The notes below the pieces were generated by a model that was not told the origin of the DNA, did no database searches, and saw only the letters and a list, made by a program, of their open reading frames with translations. The position numbers and the translations under genes were made by a program. A DNA stretch of 64,000 nt, from positions 682,001 through 746,000 of the forward strand of contig CAVYZF010000011.1 in NCBI GenBank assembly GCA_963772955.1, written 5' to 3'. Below, piece by piece: positions 13,287 through 21,423 of this stretch. Every line of letters starts with the position of its first letter. Position 1 is the stretch's first letter. This DNA comes from Gp6-AA40 sp963772955. GTDB lineage: Bacteria > Acidobacteriota > Vicinamibacteria > Vicinamibacterales > UBA2999.

Positions 13287-14293
13287 CGGTAGCGCTCCCG
13301 AACGTTTGGAATCAGGTATTCGTCGAATGCTGCCGTGAAATCGTATACCGGCGCGAAGCCCCAATCACGGCGCGCCGCGCCATCGTCGACATCCTCTGGC
13401 CATGAATCGACGATGATCTGGCGCTTCTCGTCAGTGGCCCAGTGCACGGCGGCACCCGGGAACGCGGCGAGAACGGCGTCGTGGATCTGCTGCGCCGTGG
13501 GGCTGAAGGCCGTCAGGTTGTAGGCAGTCCGCGTCAGGTTCTCGCGCGGCGCTTTCGCCAGATCGAGCAGGGCCGAGATCGCATCGGGCATCGCCATGAA
13601 CGGAATCCGCGTATCGGGACGGACGAAGCACGTGTACGGTTCCCGCCGCGCCGCTGCATGAATCATCTCCGGCGCATAGTCGGACGTTCCACCCGACGGC
13701 ATCGTCACCGCTGAGATCAAACCCGGGAAGCGCACACACCGGAAATCGACGCGACCCATCGCATGCGCCGCGAGTTGCTTGTAGAACCTCGCATAGTAGC
13801 GACCAAGGTGCTCGCAGTACAGTTTGTTGCACCCGTACATCGTCCGCGGCGTATTCCACTCGTCTTCACGGATGCGTCCGACCTTCGTCTTCGTCGCCAG
13901 ATCCGGAAGGCCGTAGGCGGCCACAGACGATGGATAGAGGAAGAGGACCGTGCGACCATGAGACTCGCCTTCCCGCTGAGCGAACTCGAGCAAAGTCAGA
14001 GTGCCGTCGACGTTGACGTGATGCGCGGCGATCGGGGTGAACTCGGCGCGGGTGGATAGCAACGCGGCGAGGTGGAAGATCAAATCAACCTCGAACTCCG
14101 CAAGCACGCGCTCGAGGAGTGTGCTGTCCGTGATCGATCCTGTGAACTCGCGATGCACGAGTCGATGCAGCGAGGGATCGAGCGGCGCGAGATCGATCGT
14201 CACGATCGGCCGTCCTGTACCAGACAGGCGTGTAATCAGTCCGTGGCCGATCTCTCCACTTGCCCCAGTAACCAGCGTGACCGGCGTGCGCAT
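13283..14293 (-). CDS. L-threonine 3-dehydrogenase, SDR (epimerase-like) type
   Basis: 336 residues. The Rossmann start is TLVTGASGEIGHGL and the catalytic set is PSSVAAYG plus YGCNKLYCE (Tyr-x-x-x-Lys). Segments specific to the SDR-type threonine dehydrogenases are present: RFPGLISAVTMPSGGTSDYA, YTCFVRPDTRIPFM, MPDAISALLDLAKAP, and SWPEDVDDGAARRDWGF. These enzymes oxidise threonine to 2-amino-3-ketobutyrate with NAD+. It heads an operon with the DUF885 protein (ATGA overlap) and the quinone oxidoreductase. No 2-amino-3-ketobutyrate CoA ligase (Kbl) is seen in the window. A general UDP-sugar epimerase is the main alternative, but the C-terminal motifs argue against it. Confidence 0.88.
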   Translation of the reverse strand: MRTPVTLVTGASGEIGHGLITRLSGTGRPIVTIDLAPLDPSLHRLVHREFTGSITDSTLLERVLAEFEVDLIFHLAALLSTRAEFTPIAAHHVNVDGTLTLLEFAQREGESHGRTVLFLYPSSVAAYGLPDLATKTKVGRIREDEWNTPRTMYGCNKLYCEHLGRYYARFYKQLAAHAMGRVDFRCVRFPGLISAVTMPSGGTSDYAPEMIHAAARREPYTCFVRPDTRIPFMAMPDAISALLDLAKAPRENLTRTAYNLTAFSPTAQQIHDAVLAAFPGAAVHWATDEKRQIIVDSWPEDVDDGAARRDWGFAPVYDFTAAFDEYLIPNVRERYR

Positions 14294-14308
14294 GTGGACA
14301 TCATTTTA

Positions 14309-14369
14309 GTCCCCGGTCCTCAGTCCCCAGTCCGCGGTCTCTGCCTACCGCATACTGCCTCCTGCCTAC
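14309..14369. repeat. Heptanucleotide repeat array
   Basis: Nine successive 7-base units. Five start with GTC (GTCCCCG, GTCCTCA, GTCCCCA, GTCCGCG, GTCTCTG, partly overlapping the next phase) and then TGCCTAC, CGCATAC, TGCCTCC, TGCCTAC follow. It sits just upstream of the threonine dehydrogenase gene and reaches the 3' end of the small gene on its other side. Confidence 0.85.
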
Positions 14370-14599
14370 CTCATGGCAGCCAGGAGCCTCTCAACTTCCT
14401 CGCGGACACCCGCCAGGTCTTCGAGTGCGCGCTCGGCGGCTGCGATGGTCGTCACCAGATCATTGCGATTGGGTACGCTGCCACGGGCGACCTCGGCGGC
14501 GAGGTCGCGCGTAGTGGTGGCGCATGCCTCACCGATTGCGACGGTTTGCGCATGCGCCTGCAGGATTTTGAGAAACTGCTCGCGTTCCTGATGGGTCAC
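14366..14599 (-). CDS. Small hypothetical protein
   Basis: 77 residues from a GTG at 14599, preceded by a G-rich stretch. The sequence is predicted to be helical, with the pattern EREQFLKILQAHAQTVAIG and VREEVERLLAAMR. It has no signal peptide or membrane helix and I do not recognise it. It sits between the AIM24-like gene and the threonine dehydrogenase operon on the same strand. Codon use looks coding, but short GC-rich frames are easily spurious, so confidence is moderate. Confidence 0.5.
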   Translation of the reverse strand: MTHQEREQFLKILQAHAQTVAIGEACATTTRDLAAEVARGSVPNRNDLVTTIAAAERALEDLAGVREEVERLLAAMR

Positions 14600-14688
14600 T
14601 CGGACACCCCCCGCCGCGCGAAGCGCGGCCAGGAGATGCTGCCAACTAATCGAAGGGTTCGCCTGGATATCAAGGGCGGAGATCTCGA

Positions 14689-15723
14689 TTAGTTGGGATC
14701 TCCATCCAGCAGATCGCCGAGCCCACCGAGGATCGAGCCACCCTCACGCCGGCTGCCACCCGCCGCCGGTGCGGCCTTGTAGATGCGATCGGCCATTCGG
14801 CTGAACGGCAACGACTGAAGCCACACGCGACCAGGACCCGTCAGCGCGGCGTAGAACAATCCTTCGCCGCCGAACAGCGCCGTCTTGATCTTCCCGACGT
14901 ACTGAATGTCGTAGCTCACGGAGGGCTGGAGCGCAACAAGGCAACCCGTGTCGACGCGCAGCGTCTGTCCCGGCCCGAGGTCGAGCGGATGAACGGTGCC
15001 GCCCGCGTGCACAAAGCAGAGACCGTCGCCTTCGAGCTTCTGCATGATGAATCCTTCACCACCGAACAGGCCAACGCCAATGCGTCGCTGAAAAGCGATC
15101 CCAATCGTCACGCCGCGCGCGGCGCACAGGAAGGAGTCCTTCTGGCAAATCAGCTGCCCACCGAGCTGCTTGAGATCCATGGCGAGGATCTTCCCGGGAT
15201 AGGGCGCCGCAAACGACACCTGCTGTTTGCCGGCGCCTCCTCCGTTGGTGAAGACCGTCATGAAGAGGCTCTCACCGGTGATGAGGCGTTTGCCCGCGCC
15301 GAGCAGCGCGCCCATGACTCCACCCGCCTTCGTCTGAGCGCCATCGCCGAAGACCGTCTCCATCGTGATACCGGGCGTCATGTACATCATCGACCCGGCT
15401 TCCGCGACCGCACTCTCGCCCGGATCGAGTTCGACTTCGACAAACTGCATTTCACTGCCGACGATCTTGAAGTCGATCTCGTGTGCACGGCGGCCCGGCA
15501 CGATCGGTGGCGGCGTCGCCGGACGGGCGGCTCCAGATGCGCCGGCCAGGTAGGTCGCCAGTTGCGGCACGTCCTTGAGCGGCGTCCAGTTCGTCAGCCC
15601 GGGGCCGAAGACGAGCGTGTTTCCATCGATGGTGCCGTTCCTCAGATTCGTCACCACATCGTCTCGTGACACGGGTCCCACCTGGTGGCCGCCGATGGCC
15701 ATGAACCACTGGTCGTCTGACAT
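14689..15723 (-). CDS. GYF-domain plus AIM24 (TIGR00266) family protein
   Basis: 344 residues. Residues 1-60 are a GYF_2-like domain (WFMAIGGHQVGPVSRDDV ... TNWTPLKDVPQLA). A proline-rich linker follows. From about residue 80 the AIM24/TIGR00266 fold begins: FVEVELDPGESAVAEAGSM, GESLFMTVFTNGG, GGEGFIMQKLEGDG, FVHAGGTVHPLDLGPGQTL, GEGLFYAALTGPGRVWLQSL. Proteins of this fold form trimeric tubes and have no settled biochemical role. The ATG at 15723 is preceded by GGAGACAGAG. It is followed on the same strand by the small gene at 14.4 kb; the DUF533 gene lies upstream. Confidence 0.9.
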   Translation of the reverse strand: MSDDQWFMAIGGHQVGPVSRDDVVTNLRNGTIDGNTLVFGPGLTNWTPLKDVPQLATYLAGASGAARPATPPPIVPGRRAHEIDFKIVGSEMQFVEVELDPGESAVAEAGSMMYMTPGITMETVFGDGAQTKAGGVMGALLGAGKRLITGESLFMTVFTNGGGAGKQQVSFAAPYPGKILAMDLKQLGGQLICQKDSFLCAARGVTIGIAFQRRIGVGLFGGEGFIMQKLEGDGLCFVHAGGTVHPLDLGPGQTLRVDTGCLVALQPSVSYDIQYVGKIKTALFGGEGLFYAALTGPGRVWLQSLPFSRMADRIYKAAPAAGGSRREGGSILGGLGDLLDGDPN

Positions 15724-15731
15724 CGCTCTCT

Positions 15732-15871
15732 GTCTCCGTTCTGTCGTCGGTCTCCGGTCCTCAGTCTCCGGTCCTGTCCTCTACACCAGCACCGTCGCAC
15801 CTTCGTCCCGTCGAACCAACCGTGAACCGTGAACTTCCGGCCCTACTGCCCACTGCCTACTGCCTACTTCT
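15732..15871. repeat. Intergenic heptanucleotide repeat arrays
   Basis: Two blocks between the AIM24 and DUF533 genes. The first (about 15732-15780) has GTCTCCG, TCCGGTC, CTCAGTC, TCCGGTC at 7-base steps. The second (15822-15871) has GTGAACC, GTGAACT, then TACTGCC, CACTGCC, TACTGCC. The motif differs between blocks but the period of seven is kept. Confidence 0.8.
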
Positions 15872-16549
15872 TCATGCTCCCGGCTCCCCGTCGATCCGCT
15901 TGGCCACCTTCTGTTCGAGCTGCCGCACCGTGCCCGGATCCAGTCCGAGCAGGTCCGCGAGTTTCGCCAGATAGATACGTTCGGCCCCGGTCGGCTGTTC
16001 GTCGCCTCGAAGGATACCGAACGCCAGAACGTAGAGCGTGCCGCGATGGGCATCGTCGTTGACACCTGCAACAATCTCGGCGAGCGGTCTCGGATTCGCC
16101 AGCTCCTGCTCGACGATACGATCGACGCCGGCGATGCGCGCCTGATCGAGAATCGCCGCTCGCTCCGGGTCACTGACGGATCCGTCTGCGTGGGCGGCCG
16201 ATATCGCGAGGCGCACGATCTGAAGCGCCTGATCGCTCACCGGCGCGGACGTGGTGCCAACGAAGGGCAAGGGCGGCGGCGTTTGAGTCGCATTCGACAC
16301 CGGCGCAGCCGTAGCGGGAACGGCTGCGGGCGTGGTGCCCTGCTGCATCGTTTCGAAGATGCCCCATGCCACTCCCGCCGCGGTCAACAACACGTTCGGG
16401 TTGGACAGGAGTGAGCCCCCGACAGAACCGAGCGTCCCGCTGAACGGCCCACCTCGCCTGCCCAGATATCGCATCGCCCGGCGCGAACGTTTCCGGCGAC
16501 CGCCAAGCAGGCTTTGCAGCACGCCGTTCAGCAACATCGATTCGTCCAA
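15872..16549 (-). CDS. DUF533/TerB-like protein
   Basis: 225 residues. I kept the TTG at 16549 because AGGAG lies 7 bases upstream; the next ATG is at 16537. The N-terminus is basic and glycine-rich (LLGGRRKRSRRAM) and then has one hydrophobic segment (NVLLTAAGVAWGIFETM). A proline/alanine linker leads to a TerB-like helical domain (about 110-220): LAISAAHADGSVSDPERAAI ... VLAFGILRGDEQPTGAERIYLAKLADLLGL. DUF533 proteins are inner-membrane associated and of unknown function. It lies between the ABC exporter and the AIM24 gene, all on the minus strand. Confidence 0.82.
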   Translation of the reverse strand: MDESMLLNGVLQSLLGGRRKRSRRAMRYLGRRGGPFSGTLGSVGGSLLSNPNVLLTAAGVAWGIFETMQQGTTPAAVPATAAPVSNATQTPPPLPFVGTTSAPVSDQALQIVRLAISAAHADGSVSDPERAAILDQARIAGVDRIVEQELANPRPLAEIVAGVNDDAHRGTLYVLAFGILRGDEQPTGAERIYLAKLADLLGLDPGTVRQLEQKVAKRIDGEPGA

Positions 16550-16564
16550 TTCGGTCTCCTGTTT

Positions 16565-16592
16565 CAGTCCTCAGTCCGCGGTCCTCAGTCTG
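16565..16592. repeat. Short heptanucleotide array
   Basis: Four units at 7-base spacing (CAGTCCT, CAGTCCG, CGGTCCT, CAGTCTG) between the exporter and DUF533 genes, of the same kind as the larger arrays at 14.3 and 15.7 kb. Confidence 0.75.
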
Positions 16593-16618
16593 TGAACACA
16601 ACGGTGAACTGCTCCGGG

Positions 16619-18535
16619 CTACAGACTCTGTGTCACCCGCACCGGCGCGTTCGGCTTCTCAGGCTCCGGCGTGAAGTCCTCTCCCGGGTTGATGAAGCGG
16701 TCCGCCTCGAACGTGTATTGTTTGTCGTGCAAATATCTGTAACGTCCATTGAGGCTCAGAAGTTCAGCGTGCGTGCCACGCTCGACGACTTGCCCTTCCT
16801 CGAGCACGAGAATCTGGTCGGCGCTGCGAATGGTCGACAGACGATGGGCGATGACGAACGTCGTCCGTCCGGCCCTGAGGTTGCGCAGGCCGTCCTGAAT
16901 CATCTGCTCGCTCTCGGAGTCGAGACTCGACGTCGCCTCATCAAGAATCAGGATGCGAGGACTTGCGAGAATGGCTCGGGCAATCGACACACGCTGGCGT
17001 TGCCCGCCTGACAGCTTGATGCCTCGCTCACCTACGATCGTGTCGTAGCCATTCGGAAACTGGCTGATGAACTCATCGCAGTGCGCGATGCGGCAGGCGT
17101 TGATGATCTCCTCCCGGGTCGCCCCGGGCCTCGCGTAGCCAACGTTGTCCGTGATGGTGCCGTCGAACAGAAAATTCTCCTGGAGCACCGACGCAAGCTG
17201 TGCGCGATAGTCCATCAACCGGAGCTCATTGAGGTCACGCCCATCGATGATGACGCGACCCTTCGTCGGGCGGTTGAACGCCATGACAATGCTGATGAGC
17301 GTGCTCTTGCCAGATCCGCTCGACCCGACGAGCGCTGTAGTCGTTCCGGGCGCGGCATCGAAGGACACCCCACGAAGAACCGGCTGACCGGGGTTGTACT
17401 CGAACCAGACGTCGTCGAACTGGACCGCACCGGCCAGTCTCTCGACCGGCGCGCGGCTTTCGTCCTCGTCGATCTCCGTCGTCATGTCGAGGAGCTCGCG
17501 GATGCGATCGAGGCCGGCAAACGCTTCGGTGATCTGCGTGCCGATCGAGGCGATCGACACGAGCGGAGCCGCGACCAGACCGATGAAGAAGATGTACATG
17601 ACCAGGTCGCCAAGCGTCATTTCGCCGGCGATGATCGCGCTGCCTCCGAGCCAGATCATCAGCACGCCAACGATGCCGACGATGACCGTGCTGCCGGCTG
17701 TCGTGGCCGACACACCCGTCATCGACTTCGCGATGTTCCTGAACAGGCGATGCGCGCCCTTCGTGAAGACGATCTCTTCGCGCTTTTCCGCCGTGTAGGA
17801 CTTGACGACGCGAATGCCGCCGAGCGCCTCGGTCAGGCGCCCTGTCACTTCGGCGTTGATCTTCCCACGCTCACGGAACAGCGGACGCAGCGTGCGGAAC
17901 GCGTACGCCATCCCGCCACCAAACGCGGCGAGCACGAGGATGGTGATCGCCGTCAGGTGCCAATTCAGCCAGAACAGCACGCCGAGGCCGAGCACCGCCG
18001 TGACCAGCCCGCCAACGAGTTGCACCAGACCCGTGCCGACGAGGTTCCTGATACCCTCGGCATCCGACATGATCCGCGACACCAGCACGCCCGTCTGCGT
18101 CGAGTCGAAGTAACGCACCGGCAGGTGCATCACGCGCGCCTGCACACGTTTGCGCATGTCCGTGATCGCGCGCTGTGCGGCCACCCCGAGGATCTGCGAC
18201 AGGACAAATGAGGTGATTGCCTGAACGATCGTGGCCAATCCCGCGGCGAGCGCGATCAGCGGGAGCAGATCGGTTCGGTTCTTTCCGACCACGTCGTCGA
18301 TCAGGTACTTCGACGATGCCGGTAGGACGAGCCCGGCCAACCGGCTGACCAGCATCAGGATCAGTCCGGTGACGAGCCGGCGACGATGTGCCCAGAGGAG
18401 CGATTGTGCTTCGCGCCAGGCGGCCGAGGCAGACACGCCCTTCTTCTTGGGAGCTTCCACCGTTGATTCTGGAACTGTACTACGCCGAATGCGCTCGCCG
18501 GTTCCGTGCGCACCCGTTCTCATATGAGCGGCCAT
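16619..18535 (-). CDS. ABC exporter with fused membrane and ATPase domains
   Basis: About 638 residues from the ATG at 18535. The N-terminal half is a six-helix exporter domain (from WAHRRRLVTGLILMLVSRLA to about residue 360). The C-terminal half is the ATPase: Walker A GSSGSGKSTL, Q-loop LASVLQENFLFDG, signature LSGGQRQRVSIA, Walker B ILILDEATSSLD, H-loop IAHRLS. This is the MsbA/BmrA half-transporter layout, working as a homodimer. The cargo, drug or lipid, is not evident. A longer reading to 18649 would overlap the divergent apaG; the 18535 start leaves 31 bp between the two start codons. Confidence 0.92.
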   Translation of the reverse strand: MAAHMRTGAHGTGERIRRSTVPESTVEAPKKKGVSASAAWREAQSLLWAHRRRLVTGLILMLVSRLAGLVLPASSKYLIDDVVGKNRTDLLPLIALAAGLATIVQAITSFVLSQILGVAAQRAITDMRKRVQARVMHLPVRYFDSTQTGVLVSRIMSDAEGIRNLVGTGLVQLVGGLVTAVLGLGVLFWLNWHLTAITILVLAAFGGGMAYAFRTLRPLFRERGKINAEVTGRLTEALGGIRVVKSYTAEKREEIVFTKGAHRLFRNIAKSMTGVSATTAGSTVIVGIVGVLMIWLGGSAIIAGEMTLGDLVMYIFFIGLVAAPLVSIASIGTQITEAFAGLDRIRELLDMTTEIDEDESRAPVERLAGAVQFDDVWFEYNPGQPVLRGVSFDAAPGTTTALVGSSGSGKSTLISIVMAFNRPTKGRVIIDGRDLNELRLMDYRAQLASVLQENFLFDGTITDNVGYARPGATREEIINACRIAHCDEFISQFPNGYDTIVGERGIKLSGGQRQRVSIARAILASPRILILDEATSSLDSESEQMIQDGLRNLRAGRTTFVIAHRLSTIRSADQILVLEEGQVVERGTHAELLSLNGRYRYLHDKQYTFEADRFINPGEDFTPEPEKPNAPVRVTQSL

Positions 18536-18566
18536 GACATAATCAGTGGTCTTGAATCCTTCAGAG

Positions 18567-18980
18567 ATGACTGACACCAGCACACGCGGCGTCCGGATGA
18601 GTGACGCCACCACAAGAGGAATCCGGATCCAGGTACGGAGCGAGTTCATTCCCGACCGCAGTTCCCCACGGGAAGGATCGTATCTGTTCCAGTATCACGT
18701 TCGCATCTTGAACACCGGTTCCGATGTTGCCCAGCTCATCTCGCGCGAGTGGATCATCACCAACGCCGACGGCGAGGTCGAGCGTGTCAAGGGACAGGGA
18801 GTCGTCGGCGAGCAGCCCGTGCTACCGCCTGGTGGGTCGTTCGAGTATACGAGCTTCTGCCCGTTGAAAACGCCGGTGGGGGCGATGCAAGGCAGCTATC
18901 AGATGGTGACGGCCGACGGCGAACGGTTCGATGCCGTGATCGCACCGTTCACGCTCGCCGTCCCGAATGCCCTCAACTAG
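18567..18980 (+). CDS. apaG: ApaG family protein
   Basis: 137 residues from the ATG at 18567; a second in-frame ATG at 18597 would match the usual ApaG length of about 125 better. The core matches ApaG: IRIQVRSEFIPDRSSP, YHVRILNTGSDVAQLISREW, GEVERVKGQGVVGEQPVLPPG, FEYTSFCPLKTPVGAMQGSY, FTLAVPNALN. ApaG folds as a fibronectin-III-like beta sandwich. It was linked to cobalt/magnesium efflux, and the same fold occurs in F-box proteins; its molecular role is unsettled. It diverges from the ABC exporter with a very short intergenic space. Confidence 0.92.
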   Translation: MTDTSTRGVRMSDATTRGIRIQVRSEFIPDRSSPREGSYLFQYHVRILNTGSDVAQLISREWIITNADGEVERVKGQGVVGEQPVLPPGGSFEYTSFCPLKTPVGAMQGSYQMVTADGERFDAVIAPFTLAVPNALN

Positions 18981-18992
18981 GCGCGTGCTCTT

Positions 18993-19337
18993 CTACTTCT
19001 TGAAGCTGGCGATGGCGTCCGCCTCCTCGTCGTAGCACTCGAACACCGTCAGCAGCTTGGTCAGGACCAGCAGGTCCTTCAGCCGTTTGGTGACGCGCAG
19101 CAGCTTGAGCTGTCCCTCGAGGTGCCGCGTTGTCGCGTACACCTGCACGAGCTGGCCGAGGCCCGCGCTGTCTACGTACGAGACGTTGCCAAGGTCGAGC
19201 AGCAGCTTGCGGTTGCCCTGCTGAAGCAGGCTCTGGATCTTGTCCTTGATCATGACGTCGCCGCCCTTGCTCAAGGTGATGTCGCCGGTGATCTCGACGA
19301 TCGACACATCACCGACCATTCGCTGTCCGATCTGCAT
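18993..19337 (-). CDS. Anti-sigma factor antagonist (STAS domain)
   Basis: 114 residues, a single STAS domain. The conserved phosphoacceptor loop is VDSAGLGQLV, with the serine expected to be phosphorylated by an anti-sigma kinase. The ATG at 19337 has a strong AGGAGG ribosome site that overlaps the stop codon of the upstream phosphatase (8 bp between the genes), so the two are translationally coupled. In partner-switching systems the phosphatase dephosphorylates the antagonist, which then captures the anti-sigma factor. The anti-sigma kinase is not in this window. Confidence 0.93.
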   Translation of the reverse strand: MQIGQRMVGDVSIVEITGDITLSKGGDVMIKDKIQSLLQQGNRKLLLDLGNVSYVDSAGLGQLVQVYATTRHLEGQLKLLRVTKRLKDLLVLTKLLTVFECYDEEADAIASFKK

Positions 19338-19345
19338 TCGTCCTC

Positions 19346-20956
19346 CTACGACTTTCCGCGATAGCGCAGCACCAGTGCCGTCACATCGTCGGCCTGAGCG
19401 GCACCTTCTGAAAATTGCTTGACTGCCCCTATGAGGTGTTCGAGAACAATCTCCGGCTTGGCACCGTGGCGGTCGCGCACGACGTCGACGAGTCGGTCCC
19501 GCCCGAACTCATCGCCGCCGCGGTTGCGCGCTTCCGTGACACCGTCGCTGCAGACAATCACGAGGTCGCCCGGTTCGAGGACGACCGTTTCGAACTCGTA
19601 GGTGGCGATCGTCAGCAGTCCGAGGACGGGGCCACCCGTCTCGAGCCACGAGACGTTATCACGCCCGACGACCAACGGCGGTTCCTGCCCCGCGTTGCAG
19701 TAGCTCAGATGGCCGTCTGGTGTCACCTCGCCGTAGAACATTGTGGCGAATCGCGCGTCGATCGCCCGGCGCAACAGCGCCTTGTTGACGCGCGCCATCG
19801 TTTCGGCCGGCTCGCCACTGACCGGTGCGAGTGCGACGAAGTTGCTTTGGACGGCAGCTGCCAGCAGCGCGGCTGGCGGTCCCTTCCCCGCCACATCGCC
19901 CAGTGCGAAGCCGAGACCGCGGGCGCCGAGCTCGAGGTAGTCGTAGAAGTCGCCTCCGATCGTCCGGCACGGGATCGATTCTGCTGCGAGATCAACGACG
20001 CCATCCTCGAACACCGGCTCGGGAAGCATGTTGCGCTGGATCTCGGCGGCGATCTTGAGATCGCGATCGATGCGCGCCTTCTCGTCGGACTCGGCGTAGA
20101 GTCGCGCGCTTTCGATCGCGAGCGCCGCCTGCGTGGCAAACGCTTCGAGCGACGACTGCGTGGACTTCGAGAGCATCGTGCTGCGCTCTTCGCCGTCCAG
20201 GTAGAGGACGCCGATCACCCGCTCGCTTCTCGCAATACCGGACGACATCGGCGTGACGCGAAGAGGCACGCACAGCACGTGTCGAATCCCGACCGCGATC
20301 GTTCCGTCGTGCTGCCCTTTCCAGTCGCCCTCCATCAGGTCGCCGACGATGCGACTCTGACCGGTCTGGTAGACCTCGCGCGGAATCTTCTCGCTCGTCG
20401 TGAACGTCGTGCCGGACAGGGTCGTCTTCCCGCGACCGCGCGCAATCTTGAACTCGAGCTCACCGTCGGCGGCGGCGAGCATCATGAAGCCGCGCTCGGC
20501 CTTGGTGACATCGAGCGCGGAGTCCATGACCAGCGCCAGGATCTCGTCAAGCACGCGACCGGAACCGAGCGCGCGCAGTCCATTGAGAATGGCCGCCACG
20601 TGACGGAGATCGCCAGCGTCCGAGGTGCCCGAATCAAGGAAGCCCGTCGTCTTGGCTCCCTCGGTCATGAAGAGCAGCTCGATCGCATCGGTCCGGCCAA
20701 GACGGATCCGATCACCGGCCTGCAGGACCCGCTCGGTCACCTGTTCGCCGTTGACGAACGTGCCGTAGCGCGACCCGCGGTCGCGCAGCGTGTAGCGTCC
20801 GTCCTCCTGCGCTATCTCGGCATGCTCACGCGACACGTCGGTGCTGACGATCTGCAGGTCGGCGGAAGTCCGGCGGCCGATCATGAAAAGCGGCCGGTCG
20901 AGGACGACGATTCGTCGTCCCTGCGAGTCAGTTACGTGAAGACGGGCTTCGCTCAT
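19346..20956 (-). CDS. FHA-GAF-SpoIIE PP2C-type phosphatase
   Basis: 536 residues from the ATG at 20956 with GGGAG upstream. Residues 1-95 are an FHA domain (FMIGRRTSADLQI ... SREHAEI ... DRGSRYGTFVNG), which binds phosphothreonine. About 115-300 is a GAF domain (RHVLCVPLRV ... GVLYLDGEERS). A helix leads into a SpoIIE/RsbU phosphatase at 320-536: IQRNMLPEP, GGDFYDYLELG, FALGDVAGKGPPAALLAA, CNAGQEPPL, GDLVIVCSDGVTEARN. The metal-binding aspartates are present (GGDFYD, GDVAGKG, SDGVTE). It precedes its probable substrate, the STAS protein. The FHA domain suggests that a Ser/Thr kinase, possibly one of those nearby, feeds into the switch. Confidence 0.94.
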   Translation of the reverse strand: MSEARLHVTDSQGRRIVVLDRPLFMIGRRTSADLQIVSTDVSREHAEIAQEDGRYTLRDRGSRYGTFVNGEQVTERVLQAGDRIRLGRTDAIELLFMTEGAKTTGFLDSGTSDAGDLRHVAAILNGLRALGSGRVLDEILALVMDSALDVTKAERGFMMLAAADGELEFKIARGRGKTTLSGTTFTTSEKIPREVYQTGQSRIVGDLMEGDWKGQHDGTIAVGIRHVLCVPLRVTPMSSGIARSERVIGVLYLDGEERSTMLSKSTQSSLEAFATQAALAIESARLYAESDEKARIDRDLKIAAEIQRNMLPEPVFEDGVVDLAAESIPCRTIGGDFYDYLELGARGLGFALGDVAGKGPPAALLAAAVQSNFVALAPVSGEPAETMARVNKALLRRAIDARFATMFYGEVTPDGHLSYCNAGQEPPLVVGRDNVSWLETGGPVLGLLTIATYEFETVVLEPGDLVIVCSDGVTEARNRGGDEFGRDRLVDVVRDRHGAKPEIVLEHLIGAVKQFSEGAAQADDVTALVLRYRGKS

Positions 20957-20976
20957 GGGCTCCCAGTGACTGCTGC

Positions 20977-21388
20977 CTAGATAGGTTTCGCCTTCAAGGC
21001 GCCGACCTGCAGCAGCAGTCCGGTGAAATCGTACACGCGACGCTCCCGGGTGATAAGTCCGTCTTTCAACTCGCACAGCGAGACCAGCAGCATGCTGAAC
21101 GGACGATCCGTGGGAGGCAGTCCCATGATTCCCCCGCTGTTAGTGCCATGGATATGCAGCAGCAACGCGGCCTTGTCTCCGTCGATTACCAACTGCTCCT
21201 GATCGATCGTCGCGGTGCTGAACGAGGTGAAGAAGGTGCGATACACCTGTTCGATCGCTTCGCGGCCCTGGGCGACCCCTCCGGCCATCGGGCTTTCGAG
21301 CACACCGTCCTCGGCGTGCAGGCTCGCGAGCATCGCCGCATCGAGGTCGATGTAATGCCTCCTGTCGCCGCTCGAAGAACGCCACCAT
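20977..21388 (-). CDS. SnoaL/NTF2-like protein (apparent frameshift near 21355)
   Basis: A cone-shaped NTF2-fold protein of about 136 residues. The N-terminal helix reads MVAFFERRQEALH in one frame from 21388. The remainder, DLDAAMLASLHAEDGVLESP ... REAIEQVYRTFFTSF ... LVIDGDKAALLLHIHGTNSG ... RERRVYDFTGLLLQ, is in the next frame. Removing one base in GCATTACATC near 21355 joins them. Family members include ketosteroid isomerase-like and polyketide cyclase-like enzymes and many of unknown function; no catalytic pair is certain here. It lies between the second kinase-TPR gene and the SpoIIE gene, same strand. Confidence 0.72.
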
Positions 21389-21423
21389 TTCGTCTCGTGG
21401 TCATGGCCGGCCGCCAAATCTCG

